DNA of 64,000 bases, taken from positions 186,001 to 250,000 of the forward strand of contig NZ_RQFY01000012.1 of NCBI RefSeq assembly GCF_004769555.1, written 5' to 3'. Source of the DNA: Leptospira koniambonensis (lineage in GTDB: Bacteria; Spirochaetota; Leptospiria; Leptospirales; Leptospiraceae). Shown here one piece after another: positions 8,945-18,660 of the stretch; within the stretch, counting starts at the first letter, position 1, and every line of letters starts with the position of its first letter. Both the position numbers and the translations under genes were made by a program. The notes below the pieces were generated by a model. The model ran no database searches, was not told the origin of the DNA, and was given only the letters and a program-made list of their open reading frames with translations.

Positions 8945-9913
8945 TTAGTCTTTGTTCTTAAGTTTTTCAAGTTCCCGAATTAGTTCGTCTTTAGAAACAT
9001 TAGGATCTTGTTTTAGTCTTCTGATCAACTCTTCAGTGCTTTCTTTTTGAGAGAATGCCTTAATATCTACAATCCCATCTAAAATCACAGAAGAGAAGTT
9101 TTGGATCTTGGGAGGAGCAATCCCTGGCTTTGTTTTATTCAATTCTACGACGGCTAAATGTTCGAATGATTCTTGGACCTGGCCTGGGAATTCAGCAATC
9201 CTGATTGGAGTTCCTACTGCAAGAGAATCTGTTGTAGAAAATAAGGCGATGAAGTTTTGTTTTCCTTCTGTCTGAGGAAATGCCTCTGCATCCAAAGGAA
9301 ATAATACTACTCCTGCTATTTCATTATCTATGGTTTTCTTAAATTTTCCTAGATTGATGGAGATCCTTCCTAAGAGTGGATTGCCTATCCTTTTATAAAC
9401 ATCTCCGTTTGAAAATACGATGGAGTTTTTGTCCTGGGAAAGTTCTGCAGATCTTCCGGTCCCTTCTCCTATTAATTTATTAAAATCTTTTACCTTCATA
9501 AAAGGCCCAAAAGAACGGACTGCCCAGCTTTTAGGATCTTCTGTATTGGTGCCGTTATAATTACGATGGAATTCTTTACCATTCGTTTCAAAGAATAAAA
9601 GTTCCCTATCGCTAGTCTGAAGTTTTCCTGATTTAACTCTTAGCTCTTCTCTGTTTTCGCTCAAGCTAAATTGGAGTCTTGTCAATATCTGATGATTGAA
9701 TTCCATCTCTCCTTTTGCGGTACGTCGGATCCAAAGAGTTTGTATTTTGATTTTTCCTTTTTCAAACCATTCTTTGGATCTTTCATTCACATAAAATCCT
9801 GCCAGTTCCGGGATTGCAGGAGTGGGTTTACCTCTTAAACTATCTCCGCAGTTTATGAGGATACTAAACAGGGTTAAGAGAATTACAGATATTTTGAAAC
9901 GGTTTCGAAACAT
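8945..9913 (-). CDS. Lipoprotein of unknown function
   Basis: A 322-residue protein with a signal peptide and lipobox SILINC (Cys22). The mature part is hydrophilic with beta-strand character and includes NGKEFHRNYNGTNTEDPKSW and a C-terminal charged helix (STEELIRRLKQDPNVSKDEL). I recognise no domain. It is a single gene convergent with marR and divergent from the nucleotidyl cyclase. It could sit in either membrane. Confidence 0.8.
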   Translation of the reverse strand: MFRNRFKISVILLTLFSILINCGDSLRGKPTPAIPELAGFYVNERSKEWFEKGKIKIQTLWIRRTAKGEMEFNHQILTRLQFSLSENREELRVKSGKLQTSDRELLFFETNGKEFHRNYNGTNTEDPKSWAVRSFGPFMKVKDFNKLIGEGTGRSAELSQDKNSIVFSNGDVYKRIGNPLLGRISINLGKFKKTIDNEIAGVVLFPLDAEAFPQTEGKQNFIALFSTTDSLAVGTPIRIAEFPGQVQESFEHLAVVELNKTKPGIAPPKIQNFSSVILDGIVDIKAFSQKESTEELIRRLKQDPNVSKDELIRELEKLKNKD

Positions 9914-10018
9914 TTGAATTACGTTAGTTTTCTACTGAAAAGGGTAAAGAAAAAAAAGGAAATTCATATTATCTTGACAAAGTTGTCGTTTTCATAGATC
10001 AATGAGCGGATAAAAACG

Positions 10019-12100
10019 ATGGATCCTGAGCCGACAGCTTTCCGATTTCAATATTTACTTTCTATAATTTTCTGTATCTTCTTAGTTTCTTGCTCATCTG
10101 CGGATGCACCAGTCGCTCAAAAAGGGGTCTTAGATTTAACCCATTGGGATTATAGATCCAACCCCACATTCAATTTGCAGGGAGATTGGTCTTTTTTTCC
10201 GAATACTTTTCAGCCTGATCTTAATTCCGAAAAATCTCTTGAATTTCGTAAAATTCCTGGAGTTTGGCCAGGAACAGGTTACGCACTTCTCAAATTAAAA
10301 ATACTCCTTCCGGAAAAACATGGGCGTTTGGCGATCTATTCTAAGCACCAGGCAACTGCTTTTGAAATTTTGATAAATGGCGTTTCAGCAGGTAGTTCAG
10401 GAGAGCCTGGAACTTCTTTTGAAACAAGCGCTCCCGATAATAGGCCAGTTTATTATGAATGGGACGAATCCACTAAGGAAGTAGATATTAGTTTCAAAAT
10501 TTCTAATTTTCATCATAGGCTTACTGGCTTGTGGTTTGATATACGATTTGGGGATGCGGTCGCGCTTTATAAAGAAACCCTAATGCTTAGGGATTGGGAT
10601 CTTTTTCTGTCTGGACTTTTTTTCATGTCCACCATCTACCATCTTGGACTTTTCTTCTTGAGAAGACAGGATCGTACTCCTCTTATATTTGCATTATTCT
10701 GTTTTTGTTTATTCCTGCGTATATTTGTGACTGAGGAAAAATTGATCCAATTCTATTTCCCTTGGGCAGATTATCCACTTTCCATGAACTTGGAATATCT
10801 AACTATGTATGCGGCCTTACCTCTGGGGCTTCATTTTTTGAGGCATTCCTTTCCTGCATATTTCCCTCGGAAATGGATGTTATTATTCTATCTGATTTCA
10901 TTTACATTTTCTTTAAGTACAATTTTTCCTTTTCCAATCCCTTCTAAGCCTGTTCCATATTTTCAATTTATATTTTTAGGAGGTGTGGCATTTGCAATTG
11001 TGGTACTTTTTAGGGCAATCATTCACAAAGAACAATATTCTCTTTCGATAGGATTTGCCATTTTTGCTCTGATAATTGCAGGAATTTTTGATATGCTTGC
11101 TGCCAGACAGATCATATTCGCAAGGTTTATTATTCCTATAGGATTGTTTGTCGCCATTCTCACTCAAACATTCATTTTATCTTCTAGATACAGAGACCTA
11201 TATAGCGAGAAGGAAAAACTTTCGGATCGCCTGCAACGTTTGAACGAGACCTACAGTAGATTTGTTCCTATTAGCTTTTTAGAATTTTTAGGAAAAGGAA
11301 AGCTGGAGGATATGCGACCTGGTGACCAGATCAAAAAGGAAATGACCATCCTGTTTGCGGATATCAGATCTTTTACTGAAATTTCTGAAAGTCTGGATTC
11401 CAAAGAAAGTTTCGAATTATTAAATTCTTATATTTCAGAGATGGAACCTCTTATCCATTCTAACCACGGCTTTGTGGATAAGTATTTTGGAGACGCGATC
11501 ATGGCTCTCTTTCCTGAAAGTTCAGATGACGCAGTGAATGCAGCTATTTCCATGCAAAATCGTATTTTGGATTATAACCAAAGAAGAATGGACCAAGGAA
11601 ATCGTGCGATCGGAGTTGGGATCGGGATACATACTGGTTCTTTGATGATGGGTCTTGTTGGTTCAGGAGATCGTATGGAAAGTACTGTGATCTCTGATGC
11701 AGTCCATCTTGCTTCTAAATTGGAAGCTTTGAATAAATATTATGGTTCTAGTATATTGATTAGTGAAGATACTTATTCTAAATTAAAATCTCCAGAAAAC
11801 TTTTTACTTCGTAAATTGGATAAACTTAAGTTTAGAGGAAAAACGGAACATAGGGCGATCTATGAGTTGGGAGATCATTTAACTAAAACAGAAAAAGAGG
11901 CCTTCCAAAAATCCAAAAGTAATTTTGAAAGGGGAGTGGAACTGTTTTATTTCGGAAAATATTTGGATTCGGGAGAATCTTTCAGAGAGGCATTGAGGAT
12001 CTATTCCGGAGACAGGGCCGCGAACTTATATTTAAAACGTTGCACGGAACAAATTTATTCTTCCGCAGTAAAAGTACAGCCCGGTCCGGATCTAGCTTAA
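10019..12100 (+). CDS. 7TM membrane-bound class III adenylate/guanylate cyclase
   Basis: A 693-residue signalling protein. An N-terminal signal with lipobox-like LVSC (Cys25) leads to an extracytoplasmic beta-sandwich (about 35-185, 7TMR-DISM type), about seven membrane helices (about 190-395), a short coiled coil, and a class III cyclase domain (about 440-620). The catalytic metal Asp residues are in ILFADIRSFTE and FGDAIMALF. A C-terminal TPR-like helical part follows. It probably senses an external ligand and makes cAMP or cGMP; the nucleotide is not decided here. A TTGACA box lies at 9974-9979 but no convincing -10 is seen. Confidence 0.9.
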   Translation: MDPEPTAFRFQYLLSIIFCIFLVSCSSADAPVAQKGVLDLTHWDYRSNPTFNLQGDWSFFPNTFQPDLNSEKSLEFRKIPGVWPGTGYALLKLKILLPEKHGRLAIYSKHQATAFEILINGVSAGSSGEPGTSFETSAPDNRPVYYEWDESTKEVDISFKISNFHHRLTGLWFDIRFGDAVALYKETLMLRDWDLFLSGLFFMSTIYHLGLFFLRRQDRTPLIFALFCFCLFLRIFVTEEKLIQFYFPWADYPLSMNLEYLTMYAALPLGLHFLRHSFPAYFPRKWMLLFYLISFTFSLSTIFPFPIPSKPVPYFQFIFLGGVAFAIVVLFRAIIHKEQYSLSIGFAIFALIIAGIFDMLAARQIIFARFIIPIGLFVAILTQTFILSSRYRDLYSEKEKLSDRLQRLNETYSRFVPISFLEFLGKGKLEDMRPGDQIKKEMTILFADIRSFTEISESLDSKESFELLNSYISEMEPLIHSNHGFVDKYFGDAIMALFPESSDDAVNAAISMQNRILDYNQRRMDQGNRAIGVGIGIHTGSLMMGLVGSGDRMESTVISDAVHLASKLEALNKYYGSSILISEDTYSKLKSPENFLLRKLDKLKFRGKTEHRAIYELGDHLTKTEKEAFQKSKSNFERGVELFYFGKYLDSGESFREALRIYSGDRAANLYLKRCTEQIYSSAVKVQPGPDLA

Positions 12101-12109
12101 ATTTTTAGA

Positions 12110-13462
12110 TCATTCTCCATTTAAGAATAAAGTTTCTTCTGCATCTTCCCCAGAATCTTCGGAACTGGAATCTAAGGACTTACGGACTTTCGCTCCTAGT
12201 TTGCGAATATTCTCCGCTCTTCCTAAAAGATTTCCTCTACCAGATTTTAATTTTCCGAGCACAGCATCATAATTATCTTTAGATTTATCTAAAGATTTTC
12301 CTAATACTTCCAAAGCGGTGACAATTTCTACGATCTTGTCGTACATCTTACCAGACTCTTCTGCGATCTGTTCAGAGTTTTTGTTTTGTTTTTCCTTTCT
12401 CCAAAGATTGGCCACCATCTTTAAGGAAACCATCAATGTAGAAGGAGTAACTATCAGAATATTTTTTGCGTAGGCATCTTCTAAAAATTTAGGATCTGTA
12501 CGAACTGCTTCATAATAAGAAGGTTCCACTGGAAGGAACATCAACACAAAGTCTAATGATTCTATTCCATAGAGCGACTGATAATTTTTCTTATATAATC
12601 CAGAGACATGGTCGTATAAACTTTTGAGATGTCTTTGTAGTGCTGCCTTTTTTATATCTTCTGATTCTGCAGAAGCATATTCTACGTAAGCAGTTAAGGA
12701 AACTTTTGAGTCTATGACGATTGATTTTCCTGAAGGAAGTTTGACTACTATATCCGGCCTTAATCTTCCGTCTTCCGTTTGTACGGATTCTTGTGAGGTA
12801 TATTCTCTTCCTTTGACTAGACCGCTATTTTGAAGAATATTTTCTAAAATACCTTCTCCCCAATCTCCTTGGGTTTTAGAATTCCCTTTCAGAGCAGAGG
12901 CTAGACTTTTAGCATCTTCAGAAAGTGTTTTATTCATTTCTAATAGATTATTGATCTGAGCCTTTAAGTTTGCTGTATCATCCTTATGCTCTTTATGAGA
13001 AAGTTCTACTTTAACTCCGAACTTTTCTATTTCTTCCTTAAAAGGACGAAGTAGATCATTCATTTTTTCATGAGTTTGTTGGTTAAATTTTTGTGAATTG
13101 TCCAGCAGTGCCTGATTGGCTGCATGTTTGAACTTTTCGTCCAACTTGGACATTAATTCTTCGAATTCTTTTTTTTGGTTCTCTAATCTTTCTTTCAAAA
13201 GATCAGATTCCTTTTTCATGGCTTGGTAATAGCCGATCGCTTTTTCTGTTTTTTCAGAATTCTCTTTGAACTCTTTTTCTAACTGAAGGATCCTTTCCTT
13301 GGATCTTTGTTCAGAAGTGAGAAGGCCCGCTCTTTCTAATTTTAATTTTTCGTGCTCATTCGGATTGATCCCTGACTCTTTGGAATAGAGTGCTTTTGCC
13401 AAGAAGAATGCCAGGCCAAAGCCGATCAGGAGACCGGTGAGTAATACGATTGCAAATTCCAT
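12110..13462 (-). CDS. rmuC: RmuC family DNA recombination protein
   Basis: A 450-residue protein with an N-terminal membrane helix (residues 3-24), a long coiled coil (about 40-190) and the RmuC domain, marked by KTQGDWGEGILENILQNSGL near 193 and DGRLRPDIVVKLPSGKSIVI with DSKVSLTAY after it. RmuC proteins have a predicted nuclease-like fold and limit DNA inversions at short inverted repeats in E. coli. It converges on the cyclase gene with nine bases between. Length and order are normal. Confidence 0.93.
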   Translation of the reverse strand: MEFAIVLLTGLLIGFGLAFFLAKALYSKESGINPNEHEKLKLERAGLLTSEQRSKERILQLEKEFKENSEKTEKAIGYYQAMKKESDLLKERLENQKKEFEELMSKLDEKFKHAANQALLDNSQKFNQQTHEKMNDLLRPFKEEIEKFGVKVELSHKEHKDDTANLKAQINNLLEMNKTLSEDAKSLASALKGNSKTQGDWGEGILENILQNSGLVKGREYTSQESVQTEDGRLRPDIVVKLPSGKSIVIDSKVSLTAYVEYASAESEDIKKAALQRHLKSLYDHVSGLYKKNYQSLYGIESLDFVLMFLPVEPSYYEAVRTDPKFLEDAYAKNILIVTPSTLMVSLKMVANLWRKEKQNKNSEQIAEESGKMYDKIVEIVTALEVLGKSLDKSKDNYDAVLGKLKSGRGNLLGRAENIRKLGAKVRKSLDSSSEDSGEDAEETLFLNGE

Positions 13463-13573
13463 TTTGACTCCTTTTTGGAATTCGGTACAATTCAGGATAC
13501 CACATTCCAGGATAGAATTTCCATTTTATAGGGACCCCGGACAAATCAGGGTCCTTTGAAAAATTTTAGAAAA

Positions 13574-15109
13574 TTAACGTTTCCCGGCTTTTTTGCGAGA
13601 AGGGCCGCCGGAACTGGAGCCAGAACTTTTTTTTCCACCGCCGTTACCGCCGCGGTGGTGATTTGAGTTTCGGTTTTTATCTTTATGATCCCGTTTTCCT
13701 TTCTGCTTTGGTCTTCCACCAAAACGTCTGTCACGGTCATTGCGAGAAGAACCTTCTTTTTCTCGGAAGCTTCTTTGATCTTGGTCGAAACGCGCGCCTG
13801 AGTCGAATTTTTCTGACTTATCTGCGAGAGCTAATTTGAAAAGTGCTGCTGCTAAACGTTCTGCAGGAACTCCTTCTGAGGTGAGCTTCTTTACAAGTTT
13901 AGAATATTCGGAAACATCTCCTTCTTCCGCAACTTCTTTAACTATATGAGAATATTCTTCAAATTTCTTTTCAGTAAGTTCTGAAATATCAGGGACTTTT
14001 CCGAGTTCCATTTCGAATTCGTGGTCTTCTCTGATTTTGCGTAATGTTCTGAATTCTTTATTGGAAACAAAACTGAGTGCGAGTCCTTTTCTTCCTGCTC
14101 TTCCTGTTCTGCCGATGCGGTGAACATAATCTTCAGAATCTCTTGGAATATCGTAATTGAATACTGCTTCTACATCGCTTACGTCGATTCCTCTTCCAGC
14201 TACATCTGTTGCTACAAGAACTGTAACCAACCCCGAGCGGAATCCGGACATTACCTTGTTTCTTTGATTTTGGGAAAGATCTCCGTGTAATCCTTCTGAG
14301 AATATTCCCTTGGATTTCAGAAATTCTACAAGTTCGTCCACTCTGACTTTAGTATTACAAAATACTAATGAAGCTTTAGGAGTATGGAATTCTAAAAGAC
14401 GGATCAATGCCTCAGATTTAAGACCATCTCTCATTTCAAAATAGATCTGTTTGATCTTAGGTCTATCCGCTTTTCCACCTGTAACATCTACGATCTTAGG
14501 AGAATCCTGGAACTTTTTAGTAATTCCCATTACCTTTGCAGAAAGAGTCGCTGAAAATAGGATTGTTTGTCTTTCTTCAGGAATTTTTGCGAGGATGATT
14601 TCCATATCCTCTAAAAATCCCATATCTAACATTTCATCAGCTTCGTCCAGGATCACCATTTTGATCCCGCTTAGGATCAAGGTTTTTCTGTCCATATGAT
14701 CCATGGTCCTTCCTGGAGTTCCAACGATCACTTGTGGTTTTCTTTTTAATGCCTTGAATTGTTTGGTGATATCATCTCCACCATAGATTGCAGCTACTTC
14801 GAAATCTTCTTTATATTTTCCTAATTTTCTATACTCTTCTGCGACTTGGACTACCAATTCTCTGGTAGGGCAGAGTACTAATACTTGAGGAGACTGTTCT
14901 CCTTCTTCCAATATTTCTAAACTTGGAATTGCAAATGCTGCTGTTTTACCTGTTCCAGTACGGGAATGACCGATTACGTCCCTTCCGGAGAGAATAAGAG
15001 GAATAGCTTCGGATTGAATGGAAGAAGGTTCTGTAAATCCAAGATCGGATACTGCTTTTAAGACGTCCTCGGATAGTCCGAGTTCATGAAATGTTTTTTT
15101 GGGTTTCAA
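13574..15109 (-). CDS. DEAD-box ATP-dependent RNA helicase
   Basis: A 511-residue RNA helicase with Q motif region FTEPSSIQSEAIPL, motif I SRTGTGKTAAF near 55, motif II DEADEMLD near 155, motif III SATLS, and motif VI HRIGRTGRAGRKG near 335. A low-complexity basic tail (RGGNGGGKKSSGSSSGGPSR) probably binds RNA, as in CsdA/RhlE-type enzymes involved in ribosome assembly and cold response. The start is TTG at 15109; TAGGAG a few bases upstream supports it. A hairpin lies directly in front of that ribosome-binding site. Confidence 0.95.
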   Translation of the reverse strand: MKPKKTFHELGLSEDVLKAVSDLGFTEPSSIQSEAIPLILSGRDVIGHSRTGTGKTAAFAIPSLEILEEGEQSPQVLVLCPTRELVVQVAEEYRKLGKYKEDFEVAAIYGGDDITKQFKALKRKPQVIVGTPGRTMDHMDRKTLILSGIKMVILDEADEMLDMGFLEDMEIILAKIPEERQTILFSATLSAKVMGITKKFQDSPKIVDVTGGKADRPKIKQIYFEMRDGLKSEALIRLLEFHTPKASLVFCNTKVRVDELVEFLKSKGIFSEGLHGDLSQNQRNKVMSGFRSGLVTVLVATDVAGRGIDVSDVEAVFNYDIPRDSEDYVHRIGRTGRAGRKGLALSFVSNKEFRTLRKIREDHEFEMELGKVPDISELTEKKFEEYSHIVKEVAEEGDVSEYSKLVKKLTSEGVPAERLAAALFKLALADKSEKFDSGARFDQDQRSFREKEGSSRNDRDRRFGGRPKQKGKRDHKDKNRNSNHHRGGNGGGKKSSGSSSGGPSRKKAGKR

Positions 15110-15121
15110 AGATTGCTCCTA

Positions 15122-15152
15122 GGATATCTCCGTGTAAATTTTCACGGTATCC
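15122..15152 (-). promoter_or_regulatory. Hairpin abutting the helicase ribosome-binding site
   Basis: In the minus-strand mRNA, GGATA-CCGTG pairs with CACGG-(3-base bulge)-TATCC around an 8-base loop. The 3' arm ends right at the TAGGAG ribosome-binding site of the helicase. This may tune translation, for instance by temperature or by the helicase itself. The rest of 15110-15291 holds no recognised gene. Confidence 0.4.
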
Positions 15153-15291
15153 CCACGATTATGCCTGTCTGGCTAAGAGCTTGGATCTTTATAGAATGGT
15201 CCTACTTAAAACATAAAGGAAAGATTTAGGCTCTGGTATCGTTTCTTCCATGAATTCAAAGCCGCTTGTGCAGCATAGCATTAAAGGTCTT

Positions 15292-16050
15292 TTATTCCTT
15301 GCCAGCCTTCATATATTTTGATTTTAGCTTAGTTGGAAACTTTTCGATCGCATATCTAAGCATAGTTCTGGGCATCTTATGTGCATGTTTATCCAAAAAG
15401 TCTGTCTCAGGTTTAAGACTTCTGTTCCCAACTTCTCTTAGCATCCAGCCCACTGCCTTATGAATTAGATCTTCCTTATCCGTTAGGAGCAATTCGGAGA
15501 TCTTTAAGGTATCTTTAAAGTCTCCTTTGCGAATAAAAGCATAAGTAGAAATGATAGCGATCCTTCTTTCCCACATATTATTCGATTTAACAAGTCTGTA
15601 TAAGATGTCTCTTTTCTTATCTATAAGATAATCACCGATCAATTCTCTGGAACTTAGATCTACGATGTCCCAATTATTAACGTATTTTAAGTTTTTTAAA
15701 TAGAATAGATGAAGTTCTTTGCGATCTTCTTCAGCAGTTTTTTGGAATTTTTCACATAGTATAAAAAATCCTAAAAGTCTTTCTTCATGATATTTAGATT
15801 TTACGATTTTCTGAAGTTCGGGTAAAGGAAGTCCCTTATATAATTTGGAAATTTTTCGAAGAGGCGGGACCTTTATTCCTAGGAAAAGATCACCTTCTCC
15901 ATATTGCCCTTTTCCTGTTTTAAAAAATCGAGAGAGTATTTCCACTGCCTTTGGATCGGCGAGTTTTCGGACTTCTTGGATCACATCGTCGGCCTTGGAA
16001 TTTTCTCCCCCCAATAATTTCTTTGAGACTTTTGTTTTGGGGTTGGGCAT
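15292..16050 (-). CDS. DNA alkylation repair protein, AlkD-like HEAT repeat
   Basis: A 252-residue all-helical protein of the AlkD family, whose members are DNA glycosylases removing positively charged alkylated bases. Family features include FLGIKVPPLRKISK near 65, KYHEERLLGFFILCEKFQ near 95, WDIVDLSSRELIGDYL near 130 and WERRIAIISTYAFIR near 165. The ATG at 16050 (MPNPKTKVSKK) is preferred over a TTG 12 codons upstream, since the added residues look non-conserved; neither has a good ribosome-binding site. Catalytic residues cannot be confirmed by eye. Confidence 0.87.
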   Translation of the reverse strand: MPNPKTKVSKKLLGGENSKADDVIQEVRKLADPKAVEILSRFFKTGKGQYGEGDLFLGIKVPPLRKISKLYKGLPLPELQKIVKSKYHEERLLGFFILCEKFQKTAEEDRKELHLFYLKNLKYVNNWDIVDLSSRELIGDYLIDKKRDILYRLVKSNNMWERRIAIISTYAFIRKGDFKDTLKISELLLTDKEDLIHKAVGWMLREVGNRSLKPETDFLDKHAHKMPRTMLRYAIEKFPTKLKSKYMKAGKE

Positions 16051-16184
16051 GGGACAAAATCTATTTTTGATCCAAGGGGAGGGCAAGCATTATAGAAGGA
16101 CAAATGTCACCTCTAAATTTCAGTTTTTGGGCTTGCCAGTTAGGAGGTCCAACAAATCCTAATTTTTAGGAATATTCCGTTCTC

Positions 16185-17234
16185 ATGAAACATAAACCTC
16201 TTCATAATATTTATAGTAAGGATATTCTAAAGAAAAAGATCGAGGCAGAGGATTTCAAACGTACTACTATTTCCTTTTATAAATATGTGATTATAGAGAA
16301 TCCGAACCTTCTCCGCAACGAACTATATAGGGAATGGGAATCCTTAGGAGTTCTGGGAAGGATCTATATTGCAAGAGAGGGGATCAATGCACAATTATCA
16401 GTGCCTGAATTCAATTTTCAAAAATTCAGAGATTCTATAGATGCAAGAAAAGAGTTCAAAGATGTTCCATTCAAGATCGCAGTGGAACAAAATTCTTATT
16501 CATTTTTAAAATTGGACATCCGAGTTCGAAATAAGATCGTAGCAGATGGTCTTGCGGATGATACTTTCGATGTAACCAATGTTGGAACTCATTTAAACGC
16601 AGAAGAGTTTAATAAGAAGTTAGAATCTTCTGAAACTATCGTAGTGGATGTTCGTAATCATTATGAATCAGAGATAGGACATTTCGAGGGTGCATTACTT
16701 CCCCAAGCAGATACGTTTAGAGAGGAATTACCTCTGATCATAGACCTTCTGCAAGATAAAAAGGATAAGGAAATTGTAATGTATTGCACCGGAGGGATAC
16801 GATGCGAGAAGGCTTCCGCTTATCTGAAACATCATGGATTCCAAAATGTGTATCAGTTGCATGGAGGGATTATCTCTTATGCTTCTGAAATTAAAGAGAA
16901 GGGACTGGACTCCAAGTTTAAGGGAAAAAATTTCGTGTTCGACGCGAGACTCCAGGAAACTGTGGGAGAGGAGATACTAAGCGAATGCCACCAATGTGAT
17001 CAAAAATCCGCAAGGCATATCAATTGTGCAAATCCTGCCTGCCATATTCTATTCATCCAATGTGAATCCTGCGCGGAAAAATTCGATAACTGCTGCTCTG
17101 TGGAATGCCAAAAGATCGCAGCCTTACCTGTGGAAGAACAGAAAAAATTGAGAAAAGGTAAAGCTGCTTCCAACCAACATTTTTCCAAGTCGAAGATCAG
17201 ACCCAAGGTTTTCGAACTTTACAAAGGAAAATAA
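16185..17234 (+). CDS. trhO: tRNA uridine-34 hydroxylase TrhO, rhodanese type
   Basis: A 349-residue protein of the YceA/TrhO family, which makes 5-hydroxyuridine at the wobble position of some tRNAs. An N-terminal ferredoxin-like domain has [12 protein letters not shown] near 65. The rhodanese domain has [18 protein letters not shown] near 155 and the active loop [11 protein letters not shown] with Cys201. The C-terminal Cys-rich segment ([20 protein letters not shown], then CESC and CC) probably binds zinc, as in longer family members. Single gene, divergent from the alkD-like gene. Confidence 0.93.
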   Translation: MKHKPLHNIYSKDILKKKIEAEDFKRTTISFYKYVIIENPNLLRNELYREWESLGVLGRIYIAREGINAQLSVPEFNFQKFRDSIDARKEFKDVPFKIAVEQNSYSFLKLDIRVRNKIVADGLADDTFDVTNVGTHLNAEEFNKKLESSETIVVDVRNHYESEIGHFEGALLPQADTFREELPLIIDLLQDKKDKEIVMYCTGGIRCEKASAYLKHHGFQNVYQLHGGIISYASEIKEKGLDSKFKGKNFVFDARLQETVGEEILSECHQCDQKSARHINCANPACHILFIQCESCAEKFDNCCSVECQKIAALPVEEQKKLRKGKAASNQHFSKSKIRPKVFELYKGK

Positions 17235-17341
17235 TCCGGATTTATTTCCCGGTATCGAATAAAAAATTAAAAATCTTGTAATAATTTTGATTACAAGTTG
17301 TCTAAGATATATCCTTTTACCTTAACAGGTTGGAACTTAAT

Positions 17342-17782
17342 ATGAAAAAATTTGTAGTGCTTACGCTGGCGATCTTGAGCCTCTTTAACTGCGGAAATTC
17401 CGCACAAGAGGAGAAAAATAAGAAGTTAGTATTAGACTTTTATAAAATGGCCCTAGTTGACCATAAACATAGGGAAGCTGCAGATCTGTATCTGAGTGAG
17501 GATTATAAACAACATAATCCTACTGTTGCTACAGGCAAGGAAGCCTTTAAAGAAGCGTTCGACGGGCTTTTTAAAGTTATGCCCGACGCTTCCATAGAGA
17601 TCAAACGAGCACTAGTCGATGGAAATATGGTAGTTGTCCATTCTCATCTGAAGTTGGACAAGACCTCTAGGGGATTCGCAGTAGTCGATATTTTTAGGGT
17701 CGAAAAAGATAAGGTAGTGGAGCACTGGGATGTGATCCAAGAAATTCCTGAAAATCCTAAGAACGAAAATACAATGTTCTAA
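17342..17782 (+). CDS. SnoaL/NTF2-like lipoprotein
   Basis: A 146-residue exported protein with lipobox SLFNC (Cys17). The mature part is a SnoaL-like domain: VLDFYKMALVDHKHREAADL, YKQHNP near 60, then the strand FRVEKDKVVEHWDVIQE typical of the family. Many such proteins are annotated as ester cyclases or isomerases, but the function here is unknown. The start is the ATG at 17342 rather than an in-frame TTG at 17330. It lies two bases before the dioxygenase gene, so they form a pair. Confidence 0.85.
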   Translation: MKKFVVLTLAILSLFNCGNSAQEEKNKKLVLDFYKMALVDHKHREAADLYLSEDYKQHNPTVATGKEAFKEAFDGLFKVMPDASIEIKRALVDGNMVVVHSHLKLDKTSRGFAVVDIFRVEKDKVVEHWDVIQEIPENPKNENTMF

Positions 17783-17784
17783 AT

Positions 17785-18660
17785 ATGAAAAAGATCGGCC
17801 GAAAAGAATTCTTACTAGTAACAGGCGGAATTTTATTCGGCTCGATCGGATTAAGAGAAATCTTAAAATATAAAGAAGAAGAAGGAAAGATCATGGAGAA
17901 GTTACCGGTATTTTTTGTGGGCCATGGAAGTCCAATGAACGCTCTTGGGCCGAATCCGTTAGCCGACACATGGGCTGAATCCACGAAAGATTTTCCGGAG
18001 CCCAAAGCAATTTTAAGTATTTCTGCGCATTGGTTTACTAGAGGAACATATGTAACTTCTAACCAGCTTCCTCCTACCATTCACGATTTTTACGGATTCC
18101 CTCAGGAATTATTCGATGTTCAATATCCTGCACCGGGAGATCCGAAACTTGCAGAAGAACTTTCTAGGTCCAAGCAAGCACAAGTGATCCAGGATGATTC
18201 TTGGGGATTGGATCATGGGACTTGGAGTGTCCTTAGAAACATGTATCCCAAGGCAAATATACCTGTAGTTCAATTGAGTTTAGATGCCACTAAATCTGGA
18301 GAATGGCATTACGAATTTGCAAAGTCTTTGTCTAAGCTTCGAGAGCAAGGTGTTCTAGTTTTGGGAAGCGGGGACTTAGTTCATAATTTACGTCTTTACG
18401 ATTGGAAAAACCAAGATACGCCTCATGACTGGGCATTGGATGCGAACGAAACATTCAAGGATCTGATCCAAAAAAGAGATTGGAAGAGCTTGGCAAATTA
18501 TCAAAAATTGGGAACTGCAGTGCAGATCGCCATTCCGACTCCTGAACATTATTTTCCTATGTTATATGCATTAGCTTTGGCAGGAGAGAAGGAAGAGATC
18601 CATTTTTATAATGATATTATCCAGAGTTCTGTATCTCTGACTAGTATGAAGATCAGTTAA
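17785..18660 (+). CDS. Extradiol ring-cleavage dioxygenase, DODA/YgiD type, with N-terminal export-like segment
   Basis: Class III extradiol dioxygenases of this type open catechol-like rings such as DOPA. Metal-site His residues fit the YgiD pattern: His47 in VGHGSPMNAL, His82 in SAHWF (same 35-residue spacing as YgiD His22/His57), a His in GDLVHNL and His255 in PEHYFP. The first 36 residues (GRKEFLLVTGGILFG) resemble a degenerate Tat or membrane-anchor signal that usual family members lack. Met37 at 17893 has GGAAAG before it and would give a normal cytoplasmic enzyme. The longer start is chosen because it is only two bases from the upstream stop. Confidence 0.82.
   Translation: MKKIGRKEFLLVTGGILFGSIGLREILKYKEEEGKIMEKLPVFFVGHGSPMNALGPNPLADTWAESTKDFPEPKAILSISAHWFTRGTYVTSNQLPPTIHDFYGFPQELFDVQYPAPGDPKLAEELSRSKQAQVIQDDSWGLDHGTWSVLRNMYPKANIPVVQLSLDATKSGEWHYEFAKSLSKLREQGVLVLGSGDLVHNLRLYDWKNQDTPHDWALDANETFKDLIQKRDWKSLANYQKLGTAVQIAIPTPEHYFPMLYALALAGEKEEIHFYNDIIQSSVSLTSMKIS

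Noticed and set aside
13531..13556. Inverted repeat GGGACC/GGTCC-like between rmuC and the helicase gene as a terminator
   Set aside because: The stem is short (6 bp), the loop is long and no T-run follows on the minus strand; not strong enough to list.
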